From positions 124,001 to 188,000 of the forward strand of contig NZ_PYAX01000009.1 of the NCBI RefSeq assembly GCF_003014735.1: a DNA stretch of 64,000 nt, written 5' to 3'. The notes beneath the pieces are model-generated. The model was given only the letters and a program-made list of their open reading frames with translations, made no database searches and was not told the DNA's origin. The position numbers and the translations under genes are program-made. Below, piece by piece: positions 41,603 to 50,279 of the stretch (the first letter of the stretch is position 1; every line of letters starts with the position of its first letter). The stretch comes from Saccharothrix carnea. Its GTDB lineage: Bacteria > Actinomycetota > Actinomycetes > Mycobacteriales > Pseudonocardiaceae.

Positions 41603-42739
41603 TCATCGCACCAGTCGGAAGAAGTCGCGCACCTCTTCGGCGAACAGTTCGGGTTGCTCCCACGCACCGAAGTGCCCGCCGCGGTCCGGTTCGTTCCAGT
41701 AGCGGATGTCGGTGTAGCGCTTGGCCGCCCAGCGGCGCGACGGGCGTGGTACCTCTTTGGGGAAGACGGTGCACCCGGTGGGTACCGGGACGGTGTCGTC
41801 GGTGCTCTTGGCGAACCACTCGCCGACCTGGCGGAAGCTCTCCCAGTACAGCCGGGCCGAGGAAGCAGCGGTGCGGGTCAACCAGTACAGGGTGATGTCG
41901 TCCAGCATCGCGTCGCGGGTCAGGACGGTTTCCGGGACCCCGCCGCTGTCGGTCCAGGAGGCGAACTTCTCCACGATCCACGCGCACAGGCCGGCCGGCG
42001 AGTCGGTGAGGGCGTAACCCACCGTCTGGGGTTTCGTCGTCATCTGCTCGGCATAGCCGGATTCCTGGGCCGCGGCACGACGCAGGTCGACGAGCGCGGC
42101 CTCCTCCGCCGGGGTCAGGTCGTCGAAGGTGCCGGGGTCCGGCGCGGCGATCGGCGGCATGACGTGGATGCCGACCAGTTCGCCGGTGTCCTGCTGCCCC
42201 ATGCTGGTGGTGACGCTGGTGCCCCAGTCACTGCCCTGCGCGCCGTAGCGCTGGTAGCCGAGCCGCGCCATCAGCTCCCGCCACGCGGCGGCGATCCGTT
42301 GCACCGTCCAGCCGGGTTCGGTGGGGCGTCCGCTGAAGCCGTAGCCGGGAAGTGAAGGGATCACCAGGTGGAAGGCGTCGTCCGGGTCGTCGGGCTCGGT
42401 CAGCAGGGGGACGACCTTCTCGAACTCCAGCACCGAGCCGGGCCAGCCGTGGGTGAGGATGAGCGGCACCGCCGACCGGTGCGGGGAGCGGACGTGCAGG
42501 AAGTGGATGCCGACGCCGTCGATGTCCGTGCGGAACTGGGGCAGTGCGTTGAGTCGCCGTTCGGTGGCCCGCCAGTCGTACTCGGTGGCCCAGTAGTGGC
42601 ACAATTCCTCCAGGTACGCCAACGGCACGCCCTGCGTCCAGTCGGACACCGGCTCGGCGTCCGGCCACCGGGTGCGCGACAGCCGGGCTCGCAGGTCGAT
42701 CAGCTCGTCGTCCGGGATCTCGATGCGGAACGGAATCAC
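41603..42739 (-). CDS. Epoxide hydrolase with EHN domain (alpha/beta-hydrolase fold)
   Basis: A 378-residue protein. The first 110 residues are the EHN lid domain (IPDDELIDLRARLSRTRWPD, then DWRATERRLN). The alpha/beta-hydrolase core has the oxyanion segment THGWPGS (96-102), the nucleophile Asp171 in GSDWGT and the catalytic His356 in GGHFGAWE. It opens epoxides to diols through an alkyl-enzyme ester. The GTG start has a GAGAGG upstream. It lies convergent to the NRPS operon, so it is not co-transcribed with it. A tailoring role is possible, but no epoxidase is present in the cluster; general detoxification is equally likely. Confidence 0.88.
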   Translation of the reverse strand: MIPFRIEIPDDELIDLRARLSRTRWPDAEPVSDWTQGVPLAYLEELCHYWATEYDWRATERRLNALPQFRTDIDGVGIHFLHVRSPHRSAVPLILTHGWPGSVLEFEKVVPLLTEPDDPDDAFHLVIPSLPGYGFSGRPTEPGWTVQRIAAAWRELMARLGYQRYGAQGSDWGTSVTTSMGQQDTGELVGIHVMPPIAAPDPGTFDDLTPAEEAALVDLRRAAAQESGYAEQMTTKPQTVGYALTDSPAGLCAWIVEKFASWTDSGGVPETVLTRDAMLDDITLYWLTRTAASSARLYWESFRQVGEWFAKSTDDTVPVPTGCTVFPKEVPRPSRRWAAKRYTDIRYWNEPDRGGHFGAWEQPELFAEEVRDFFRLVR

Positions 42740-43071
42740 AGGGAGCGTCCTCTCGTGGCCGGCTGTGGCGGTGGTTGTAGTGGTCGGGCGTTGTCGATGC
42801 CTTGGTGTGGTCCGACCTCGCAGCGTGGATCAAGCCGGCTGCCTGGCCGGTCAACGGCTACGACTGGTACAACGAGTCGAGGTGACGCGTGTCGTTGTGG
42901 GTTCGATGAATCGAGGCCGCGTCACCTTCGGTCGTTCCCGCTGCCGACCACTCCTTGATTCGCAGACCGCATCGACGCTCGGCGCGTCCAGGTGAGGGCG
43001 GGAGTCACGTCCGGGCAACGGCGGTATGAGTGGTTCGATGAGCTATCGGATCGGACGCAGGAGGGGTCCGG
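42740..43071. other. Non-coding gap with IS-like debris
   Basis: 332 bases without a gene. It contains the second copy of the dispersed fragment (42779-42816) and, just before 43072, the strong AGGAGG ribosome-binding site of the next gene. The divergent arrangement means promoters for both flanking genes should lie here. Confidence 0.5.
42779..42816. repeat. Dispersed fragment, copy 2 (pairs with 2027-2063)
   Basis: See 2027-2063. The two copies lie about 40 kb apart on either side of the NRPS operon, in the same orientation. Confidence 0.4.
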
Positions 43072-44334
43072 ATGGGGGAGCTGGAGGGACGTCCGGACTC
43101 GGTCCGGAACACCGTGGCGGGTTCGGTCTCCGGGCCGGTGGTGCAGGCCCGTGAGGTGCACGGCGACGTCACCTTGAATCACCATCAGCACCTTCACCGG
43201 GAAAGCCCTGATCCTGCGGCGCAGGTCGCAGTGGTGACCAGACTCGTCCCTGGCTCAGCCCAGGCAGGCGGGATGTTCTCCGGGCGCGGCGCAGAGGCCG
43301 AGCGGATATTGACCGCACTGGCTCCCGACAGCGGTGACCTCACCGATGGGACGGGGCCGGTGGTGGTGTCGGCGATCGCGGGGATGGGCGGAGTCGGGAA
43401 GACCGCCTTGGCCCGACACTGCGCGGTGCGGGCGGCAGCGCGGGGCTGGTTTCCGGGTGGCGTGTTCTGGGTCGACCTGCAGGGCTACAGCGGCGAAGGC
43501 ATGGTCACCGCGGGTGCGGTGCTCTCTCCGCTGCTACGCCAGCTCGGCGTCGAAGCCGACCACGTCCCCGACCGGACCGCCGACCAGGCGGCCGTCTACG
43601 ACCAGACGCTGCGCGACCTGGCGGAGGCCGGTCGGGCGGTGCTGCTGGTGCTGGACAACGCCTCCACCGTCGACCAGTTGCACGGCCTGCTGCCCGCTCT
43701 CGGGGACCACCGGGCACTGATCACCACTCGCGACACCCTCGCCCTGCCCGGCGCCCGTCGCTTGCTGCTGGACGTCCTGCCCATCGGTGACGCGGTCACG
43801 GTCCTGGACCGGGCGCTACGGCGACAGGACGGCGACGACGACCGTGTCACCACCGACCCGACGGGAGCCACACGCCTGGCAGAGGTATGCGGCGGGCTTC
43901 CACTGGCAGTGCTGATCGTCGCCGGTCTGCTCGCGGACGAACCCCACCTCACCTCCGGCACCCTGGCCGAGCAGCTCGCCGGGACGAGCACGGCAGGGTT
44001 TACCCACGGCGAGACCCGGCTGGCCACCGTCTTCAACGCGTCCTACTACCGGCTGCGCGACCGCGACCCCGACGCGGCGCAGTTGCTGAGGATGCTCGCC
44101 CTGGCGCCAGGCGTAGACATCGACACCGTCGCGGCTGCGGCCTTGGCCGCCGCGTCGCCCGACCGGGTCCGAACTCTGCTGCGCGTGCTAAGACAGGTTC
44201 ACCTGATCACCACCGACACGGTCGACAGGTGGCGTGGTAGCCCCATGTTGGGTTCTCCTGTGCCAGGCGCAGTACCAGGAGCCGGATCGAGTGGACGGTC
44301 CGTGGACGACCAGGCCGCCTGGGACGGGATCTGA
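43072..44334 (+). pseudogene. STAND (NB-ARC) ATPase gene cut short by transposon sequence
   Basis: The first 386 or so residues are a good STAND protein. They comprise an N-terminal GPVVQAREVHGDVTL motif seen in many actinobacterial members, the P-loop GMGGVGKT (104-111), a VLLVLDN Walker B, a GLPLAV motif and the start of the winged-helix region. After TTDTVDRW (about 44232) the frame passes into antisense transposase sequence (44235-44569) and stops at 44334. The usual RMHDLLR-type continuation and any TPR or WD repeat sensor domain are missing. AGGAGG lies 7 bases before the ATG, so the truncated product could be made, but it should lack its sensor. The intact protein would have been a regulatory or defence NTPase. 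Confidence 0.75.
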
Positions 44335-44569
44335 GCGCGTGGCGGCGTTTCATGAAGTCCTGGTGCCACCGAGGCACTGTCTCCGGACGCACCAGCAGTC
44401 GGAGCCGACGAAGCGTATCGACCGGAAGTCGGTGCAGCAGTGCCGTGAGGAACGCCCGGTCGTCGGGGGAGAACCGTGGACGCCGGATTACCGGCTTGGA
44501 ATCCGACTCCCGGTACAACCGGACAGCGCGAGCCCTCAACTCGTCGGGGTACTTCTTCGGTGGTGCCAC
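44235..44569 (-). mobile_element. Chimeric transposase remnant (IS3-type OrfA start fused to integrase-type N-terminus)
   Basis: The minus-strand ORF begins MAPPKKYPDELRARAVRLY and continues to KPVIRR, which is how IS3-family OrfA proteins start. It then switches in frame to RPRFSPDDRAFLTALLHRLP and [14 protein letters not shown] up to ENPTWGY, which is the N-terminal half of an IS481/integrase-core transposase. The DDE domain is absent because the sequence ends at the junction with the truncated STAND gene. This is a composite scar of at least two elements. Confidence 0.7.
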
Positions 44570-44630
44570 GGACGACTCCTTCAGGCCCTATCGGACCATG
44601 CCTGGAAAGCCGCCGGGCCACCGGGGGAGC

Positions 44631-47030
44631 TCAAGGGCTACCCCTGGGCCCTGTCTTGCTTACGCCCTCCCATTCCGCATGGATGGGGTTGTCGGCAGGC
44701 ACAGCGCTCGACACGTTCATGCGAATCGCTCTCGTCAACGCGTGGTCAGGGCCTAGCACCTGTTTGGCCTGAGCCAGGGTTGCCTCGTACAGCGGAATCG
44801 CCTTCTCCAAGTCACCTGCCGATCGGTAAGCGCTGGCGAGGTTGGTGCGCGCCGTCAACGTGTTGAGATCGTCAAGCCCCAGTAGGCGCTCGGCGTCAGC
44901 GGAGGACGTTTGGTACAGTGGTATCGCTCGTTCCAGATAACCTGTCGAGAGGTAGGCATTGGCGAGAGCGTGGCGGGCGGTCAGCGTGTGCAGATGACCT
45001 GATCCCCATATCCGCTCACAGTCGACCAAAGCGGCTTCGTACAGCGGAATCGCTCTCTCCCAACGGCTTGCCGACCCGTATGCGCGTGCCAGGCTACTGC
45101 GGGCGGCAAAAGTGAGCAGATTGTCGGGTCCCAGCGCTCGTTCGTAGTCCGCTCGGGCTACCTCGAACAACGACGTCGCTCGTTCCAGATCAGTTGCCGA
45201 GAGATAGGCGCCAGCGAGATTATTGCGGGCGTTCAGTGTGTCCGGGTGGTCGGGTCCTAAGATTCGCTCGGCATCGGACAGGCTCGCCTCCAACAGTGGT
45301 ATCGCTCGTTCCAGGTCACCTGCCGAAAGGTAGACACCGGCGAGATTGTTGCGCGACATCGGTGTGGACCGGTGATTGGGTCCCAGCACCCGTTGTCGAT
45401 CAGCGAGCGTGGCTTCAGACAGTGCGATCGCTCGTTGCAGATCGCCTGCCGAGTGATAGGCGCGGGCAAGATTGCTGCGGGAAGTGAGTGTATCCGGGTG
45501 GTCAGGGCCGTGGAGGCGTTCGAGGCTGTGAGAGGCGCGGGTGAGCAGTGCGATAGCGGCGTTGAAGCCGCTCTGCCCCCTGAGATAGAGGCCGAGGTGT
45601 GTCGCGAGGTCGCAGAGTGTTTCGGTATCGCTGTGGGCAGGGGTGTGGTTGAGCAGCACCGCTGCGTGAAGGAGAGTCATGCGGATGATGAACCAGTCGC
45701 CAGGCTGATCCGGGTCGACCGTGGACAGGACGTGGGAGAGAACGGCAGCGGTGGTGTCGCGGGCGTGGTTGATGTCCGCCGGCTGACGGTGGTGGTCGGT
45801 CGGGTCGGGTGTGCGAGTGACGGCTTGGACCAAGCGGTGCACGGCGATGGTGTGGGTTCCGAGGGTGATCATGTTGTAGGCGGCTAGCCTGCCCAACGCT
45901 TCGAGGACGTCAGGCTCTGGTTCGCCGGCAGTGGTGATGATCAGTCCGCGAGGGATGCCCTCGGGGGCGTGCCAGGCAAGCCTGCGTAGCAGTCGTCCGG
46001 CGGAAGGGGTGTCGGCGAGGCGGTCGAGGGTGACGCGCCAGACGCGGGCCATGGTGCGTTGGGCGTCGCCGCCTTCTGCGGTTGAGGTGAACATCCGTGC
46101 CGGATATCGCCGAAGCAGGTCCAGGTAGGCGGTGGGCGTGACGCGGCTCTGAGCGAGGTAGGCGCCTGCCTGCTCGACCGCCAGCGGCAGCCAGCCCAAC
46201 TCTTCGCACAGCCGGTCGGCGTCGAATAGATCAGCGTCTGGCCACTCGGTCCGCACAACGCGGTCCAGCAGCTCTACGGCCTCGCTGGGAGGTAGAACGT
46301 CGAGATGGATCGCCTTGACGTCCCGCCATCCACTGGCCTGGCGACTGGTAATCACGATTGTGCCGGTCCGTACCCGCTCCAACAGCTGCTCTGCGTCGGC
46401 GGGCGTGGTGAGATTGTCCAGCACCAACAGCCACCCGGCGTGAGTGGCAAGCCATCGCACGGCCAACTCCGTGCGCTGCTCCGACAGCAGGTTCGCCGTC
46501 TGTGGTGCCAGTGCTGTGGCCAGGTCGGCCAGACCGCTGTCGATCGTGGACGCGGAGTCCGCGGTGATCCACCACACCATCGTGTACCGGTCGGCGTGGA
46601 GATGGATGAAGCGAGCGGAAAGGGTGCTTTTGCCTACCCCGCCCAGCCCGTGAACCGCGACCACCACCGTCCGCCCTGAACCCCGGACAGCCGCGTCCAG
46701 ACGATCCAACTCGTTCGACCGACCGATGAACAGATCCGACCCTCGAGGGAATCGGCTCAACTCGGCAGACGCAGAGATCGACTCCATTGCCGGCATACGG
46801 GGTACGCCAGCCACCACGTCACCCTGAATCGTGAGATTCCCGCCAGCCTGTAGCACCGCTGCCTGTTCGTGGGCCTCAACCGACTGGACAGTTTGTTGCA
46901 CTGCACCCTCGCCGCCACTGCTCACTGTCCACCGCCCAACCATCGCCACGAACAGCCACAAGAGCCAGCCGATCAAACACACCAGACCCCACACCCGCCC
47001 CAATGGCAACGCAATATTGCGGTCGTCCAT
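44631..47030 (-). CDS. Membrane-anchored STAND ATPase with TPR repeats
   Basis: A 799-residue protein. Residues about 12-32 form a transmembrane helix (VWGLVCLIGWLLWLFVAMVG). These are followed by GGNLTIQGDVVAG, an NB-ARC ATPase domain (P-loop GLGGVGKS at 128-135, WLLVLDN, TIVITSR, LGWLPLAVEQAG) and a winged-helix segment. The C-terminal third has six full 42-residue TPR units of the kinesin-light-chain type with consensus LGPDHPDTLxARxNLAxAY, plus a partial seventh. ATG at 47030 is preferred over a TTG at 47123, because the longer form only adds an unlikely Arg/Cys-rich stretch before the helix. STAND proteins oligomerise on sensing a ligand; roles include regulation, cell-death and phage defence. 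Base composition is less GC-rich than in the NRPS genes. Confidence 0.85.
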   Translation of the reverse strand: MDDRNIALPLGRVWGLVCLIGWLLWLFVAMVGRWTVSSGGEGAVQQTVQSVEAHEQAAVLQAGGNLTIQGDVVAGVPRMPAMESISASAELSRFPRGSDLFIGRSNELDRLDAAVRGSGRTVVVAVHGLGGVGKSTLSARFIHLHADRYTMVWWITADSASTIDSGLADLATALAPQTANLLSEQRTELAVRWLATHAGWLLVLDNLTTPADAEQLLERVRTGTIVITSRQASGWRDVKAIHLDVLPPSEAVELLDRVVRTEWPDADLFDADRLCEELGWLPLAVEQAGAYLAQSRVTPTAYLDLLRRYPARMFTSTAEGGDAQRTMARVWRVTLDRLADTPSAGRLLRRLAWHAPEGIPRGLIITTAGEPEPDVLEALGRLAAYNMITLGTHTIAVHRLVQAVTRTPDPTDHHRQPADINHARDTTAAVLSHVLSTVDPDQPGDWFIIRMTLLHAAVLLNHTPAHSDTETLCDLATHLGLYLRGQSGFNAAIALLTRASHSLERLHGPDHPDTLTSRSNLARAYHSAGDLQRAIALSEATLADRQRVLGPNHRSTPMSRNNLAGVYLSAGDLERAIPLLEASLSDAERILGPDHPDTLNARNNLAGAYLSATDLERATSLFEVARADYERALGPDNLLTFAARSSLARAYGSASRWERAIPLYEAALVDCERIWGSGHLHTLTARHALANAYLSTGYLERAIPLYQTSSADAERLLGLDDLNTLTARTNLASAYRSAGDLEKAIPLYEATLAQAKQVLGPDHALTRAIRMNVSSAVPADNPIHAEWEGVSKTGPRGSP

Positions 47031-47106
47031 CCTGCCAGCAGGCGCTCCCTGGACGTGACATCCTGCCGTGCTGCGTGACTGCCACTGTCGCCTACTATTG
47101 CAGCAG

Positions 47107-47760
47107 ACCCTGTGGGGTGCCAATAGTCGGCCACGTGGTCTGATCTGCGGTTAGGCGGCTGTGGGTTCGTACTCGTTGATAAGGCCACCGAGAACCGGCT
47201 GGCTGCGTATCGAGGTACAGCCCGGCTCTGCGATCGGCCGGTCCGATCGTGGTGGTGCGAGTTGCAGTGCTCGGTGGGGTCGACGGTGGTTGTAGTGGGC
47301 CGCATAGCGGCCCAGCACGACCCGCAGGTGGTGTTCGTTGATGATGAGCAGTCGGTCGGTGACTTCGCGTCTGACGGTCCCGACGAACCGCTCGGCGTGG
47401 GCGTTGGCTCTCGGCGTGGGCGTTGGCTCGCGGACACCGTGGTGGGCGTTGGCTCGCGGACACCGTGGTGGGCTTTTCACGACCTGGATGCCGGCGCCGG
47501 AGAAGGCCGCGTCGAACGAAGTGGTGAACTGGCCTGCCCGGTCGCGGACGAGGAACCGGAAGTCGTCTGCCCGGTCTCCGATGTCCATGAGCAGGTTGCT
47601 CGGCGACAAGGCGGAACTGTGGTGATCCGTTGATCGTGGACGAACCCGCGCCGGCGGTTGTGCCCGTAATGCTCAGGACGCGAGCGTCGGTGGCCAGGCC
47701 ATGCGGGCCGGACAGCGACAGCACGCGCGCGGGAGGGGCGCCCTCGACGGCGTGCACGGT
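47107..47760 (-). mobile_element. Decayed integrase-type transposon, C-terminal part of transposase
   Basis: The minus strand encodes the end of a DDE transposase: RDRAGQFTTSFDAAFSG, IQVVKSPPRCPRANAHA, ERFVGTVRREVTDRLLI, then YAAHYNHRRPHRALQLAPP (ORF 47151-47609). The catalytic Glu region lies just after the PRANA motif; the first two catalytic Asp positions are missing upstream. The left end (about 47107-47200) matches the end of the copy at 49227, including a GCCAA...GGCCA element. An in-frame 45-base expansion is present (see 47392-47469). Confidence 0.75.
47392..47469. repeat. Nested tandem duplications within the transposase remnant
   Basis: A 19-base unit is repeated at 47392-47410 and 47411-47429. 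An overlapping 26-base unit is repeated at 47418-47443 and 47444-47469. Together they add 45 bases, so the frame is kept and 15 residues are inserted beside the catalytic Glu region of the transposase. The copy at 49.5 kb lacks them. Confidence 0.8.
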
Positions 47761-48020
47761 CAGGGCACGGCGGGCGCGGGTCGCGGTGGCTTAGGGGTAT
47801 TGGCAGAGGGTCCGAGGTTGCCGGCGATGTCGTTCACCGGTTCGTGTCCGGTGGGGTATTCGATCCTGGAGCGGAGCTTCAGTCCACCGGCGCGGGTCCG
47901 GCCGACCAACTGCTCGTCCAGGCCCTTGAGGGCGGCCTTGGCCTTGGCATCCTCGGGGTTCTCCACGCCGGACATCATCTCGGTCATCACGTGCGCATCC
48001 TTGATCAGGAGATACGCCAC
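47760..48020 (-). CDS. Hypothetical 86-residue protein
   Basis: A small soluble protein with GTG start and a GGGGGA about 11 bases upstream. It begins MAYLLIKDAHVMTEMMSG, has a charged helical middle (EDAKAKAALKGLDEQLVGR) and a Pro-rich tail. I recognise no family. Its C-terminus abuts the transposon remnant, so it may be a truncated gene with a read-through tail. Confidence 0.4.
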   Translation of the reverse strand: MAYLLIKDAHVMTEMMSGVENPEDAKAKAALKGLDEQLVGRTRAGGLKLRSRIEYPTGHEPVNDIAGNLGPSANTPKPPRPAPAVP

Positions 48021-48227
48021 TCGTTTTACAGTCCCCCGACTGCGACTTGAGTAAATATCACCGTTTGCGGGAAGACGAGGTGATCTTCGGTGTTGCCGAA
48101 ATGGATGCGCTCATCGAGGGTTCGCCGCCTCCGGTGGGGCTGATTTCGGCATGAGTAGTTTTGCGGCGCGTTCCGGAGGTCTGGTTGGCAACGTCGAAGT
48201 GAAGGTCGACTCGCGGGAGTCCGTACA

Positions 48228-48443
48228 ATGGTCATTCGGGACCTGTCGGTGTTCGGTAGAGGGGGAGCCAGGTCGGGATTGAGTGCCCTGGCTGGAAAGG
48301 TGAAGGCGGTCATCGCAGAGGCTGGAGCCCTGCGCAACGTGCAGTACGTAACTTTCGAAGGAACTCGTGTCAACCGCCGAGATAACGCGCAGCGACTCAC
48401 TTACGATATTCATGTCAATAGAATCGGAGGCGGACGCAGGTGA
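48228..48443 (+). CDS. Small basic protein, first of a two-gene unit (possible toxin)
   Basis: A 71-residue, strongly basic protein (ALAGKVKAVIAEAGALRNVQ, then VTFEGTRVNRRDNAQRLTYDIHVNR). GGGAG lies 8 bases before the ATG. The stop overlaps the start of the next gene by GTGA, so the two are co-translated. A small basic protein paired with a small acidic partner in a mobile-element-rich region resembles toxin-immunity or toxin-antitoxin pairs, but I recognise no toxin fold. Function unknown. Confidence 0.5.
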   Translation: MVIRDLSVFGRGGARSGLSALAGKVKAVIAEAGALRNVQYVTFEGTRVNRRDNAQRLTYDIHVNRIGGGRR

Positions 48444-48733
48444 GGCTTGAGGACTTTCTCGGAGTCAACGTCGATCTGGACGAGGTCGCGCGTTGGGTCC
48501 GCAACGGTGATGACCTGGAGGGGATACTCACCCGGCTGCGTGACATGGGTTGTGACGTGCCGGGTTGTATCGCGGTCCTGGACGCAGCAGGGGTAATGTC
48601 GCTGTCGGAGGCCAAGGTCGCCGTCGTCTTCTCGGAGACCTGGAAGGACGAGTTGCCGCAAAACCGAGCTTTCCGGCGACATATAGGTGAGTTGCTAGAA
48701 GGAGAGACTGAGAGTGATGCGGACCCAACATAG
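48440..48733 (+). CDS. Small acidic protein, second of a two-gene unit (possible immunity protein)
   Basis: A 97-residue acidic, helical protein starting MRLEDFLGVNVDLDEVARWV and ending in an Asp/Glu-rich tail. The GTG start is inside the stop of the preceding gene. It has no signal peptide or membrane segment. A partner or immunity role is inferred only from size, charge and coupling; no family is recognised. Confidence 0.5.
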   Translation: MRLEDFLGVNVDLDEVARWVRNGDDLEGILTRLRDMGCDVPGCIAVLDAAGVMSLSEAKVAVVFSETWKDELPQNRAFRRHIGELLEGETESDADPT

Positions 48734-48848
48734 TCGGGTGCAAGTCCACGCTAATCACCATGGTGGATGAATTCCTGGCTCTGACAGGCTGGGAACGTGC
48801 GCGCCACCTGACAGCTCCTGTGCTTGCCAAGCACCCGGTCTCTGCGGA

Positions 48849-49154
48849 CTAGCCCTCAGGTCCAGAGTTCTGGGATCCCGCAGGTGTCCGTCGGTAGAGG
48901 CATATGATGGCGACACGCTCGCTTTTGCCCAGCGCGCCAACGACGTTGCTTTCGCAGGCGGACATCTTGTCCAGTATCCAGCCGAGCGATTCGACGGCCT
49001 CCATCTGGTCGTTTATTCCGGTCATGGCGCCGGTTGCGGAGCTGTTGGTGTGTGCCTCGATGAACTTGAACACCAGGATGTGTCTGCCTGCTTCGATCGC
49101 GTGCTTAGCCTGGTCGAGAGCGCTCTGCTCCTTGGCTCTGTTCAGAAGTCCCAT
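48849..49154 (-). CDS. Hypothetical small protein, DUF4177-like fold possible
   Basis: About 101 residues, starting MGLLNRAKEQSALDQAKHAIEAG. The middle segment MEAVESLGWILDKMSACES followed by VAIICLYRR has the 'L..LGW.L..M' then hydrophobic strand layout of DUF4177-type small alpha/beta proteins. The start could be the ATG at 49154 or the GTG codon just before it. The neighbour is a transposon remnant. Function unknown. Confidence 0.5.
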   Translation of the reverse strand: MGLLNRAKEQSALDQAKHAIEAGRHILVFKFIEAHTNSSATGAMTGINDQMEAVESLGWILDKMSACESNVVGALGKSERVAIICLYRRTPAGSQNSGPEG

Positions 49155-49226
49155 CACTGATCATCTTCTTGCGCCTGGATCCCGCCTTGCCTTGCTTTCA
49201 CCATACGCGCAGGTAGGGCGGGCGGC

Positions 49227-49905
49227 CTGTGGGGCGCCAAATGTTGGCCACACGGTTTGACCTGCGGTTAGGCGGCAGTGGGCTCGTCCTTGTTGATCAG
49301 GCCGCCGAGGACTGGTCGGTGACATATCGACGTGCAACTCGGCTCTACTGGTGGTTTGTCCGGTCGTAGTGGTGCGAGCTGGAGTGCTCGGTGCGGCCGG
49401 CGGTGGTTGTAGTGGGCCGCGTAGCGGTCCAGCACCGTCCGCAGGTGGCGTTCGTTGATGATGAGCAGTCGGTCGGTGACTTCGCGTCGGACGGTGCGGA
49501 CGAACCGCTCGGCGTGGGCGTCGGCTCGCAGCCATCGTGGTGGGGTCTTCACGACCTGAATGCGGGGGGCGGAGAAGACCGCGTCGCACGAGGCGGTGAC
49601 CTGACCGGCCCGGTCGTGGTTGAGGGACCGGGAGCCGTCTGTCCGGTCGCTGAGGTCCACGAGCAGGTTGCGGGCTTGTTGGGTGGTCCATGCTCAGTCG
49701 GTGATCCTCCAACCCGGACAGGGCGGCGAACCAGAACCGATCGGCGGGCTCGTGGTGACCGGACACGCGAGCTGCCGGCGCAGGACCGCGGTCTCGTGCC
49801 GCGAAACGAGCAGTTCGGCGTCCTTCACCGTCTCGCTGCGGAGAAACACCGCCGGGACGGACAGCAGCTTCCGGGTCACCTCGTACAGCAGGGACACGAT
49901 CACCC
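49227..49905 (-). mobile_element. Decayed integrase-type transposon, second copy with internal deletion
   Basis: The minus strand shows both ends of one transposase gene in broken frames. The N-terminal piece is MIVSLLYEVTRKLLSVPAV, then SETVKDAELLVSRHETAVLRRQ (49694-49903). The C-terminal piece has PPRWLRADAHAERFVRTVRR, then YAAHYNHRRPHRALQLAPL (49268-49660). The middle, including the helix-turn-helix and first catalytic Asp, has been deleted. The 49227-49310 end is homologous to 47107-47190. It cannot be active. Confidence 0.75.
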
Positions 49906-49939
49906 GGATGTGCTGCCAACACGGTAAGTGCCTGCTCTA

Positions 49940-50228
49940 CCTGCGACGATGACTTTCGAGCAGCACAGGTCAGCAACGCCTGGGTCAGCGCGAGGGCGAG
50001 GTCGCGGTAGTTGGTGCCGCCGCCCTCCACCATCATCACGATGTCGGCGAGGTTGTACTTGTAGTCGGCGAGGACCTGCCGGTTGGCGTCACGCACGGCC
50101 CGGCAGGTGGGCGACCGCGCGGCAAGGGCTGGAGCGGCGGCCGCCGGCGTGGCCGGGCGATTGTTCCCGCAGCCACCGCCGGCACCGCCGCCACCGGAGT
50201 GAATCGTCGAATTCCTGCTCCTGAGCAT
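49940..50228 (-). pseudogene. Fragment of an unknown gene abutting the transposon
   Basis: The first 95 or so residues of a longer minus-strand ORF (MLRSRNSTIHSGGGGAGGGC, then RAVRDANRQVLADYKYNLAD and TNYRDLALALTQALL) look protein-like. The frame then runs into the transposon remnant out of its coding frame. I read this as a gene whose 3' part was lost at the insertion. No family is recognised. Confidence 0.35.
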
Positions 50229-50279
50229 GGTATTACGCCGACCGCCCGGCCCTCCGCACCGGGTGGACCGCTACGGGCA

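Noticed and set aside
41603-42739. Epoxide hydrolase as part of the NRPS operon
   Set aside because: It is convergent, separated by a terminator, and no epoxide-forming enzyme is present; kept as a neighbour only.
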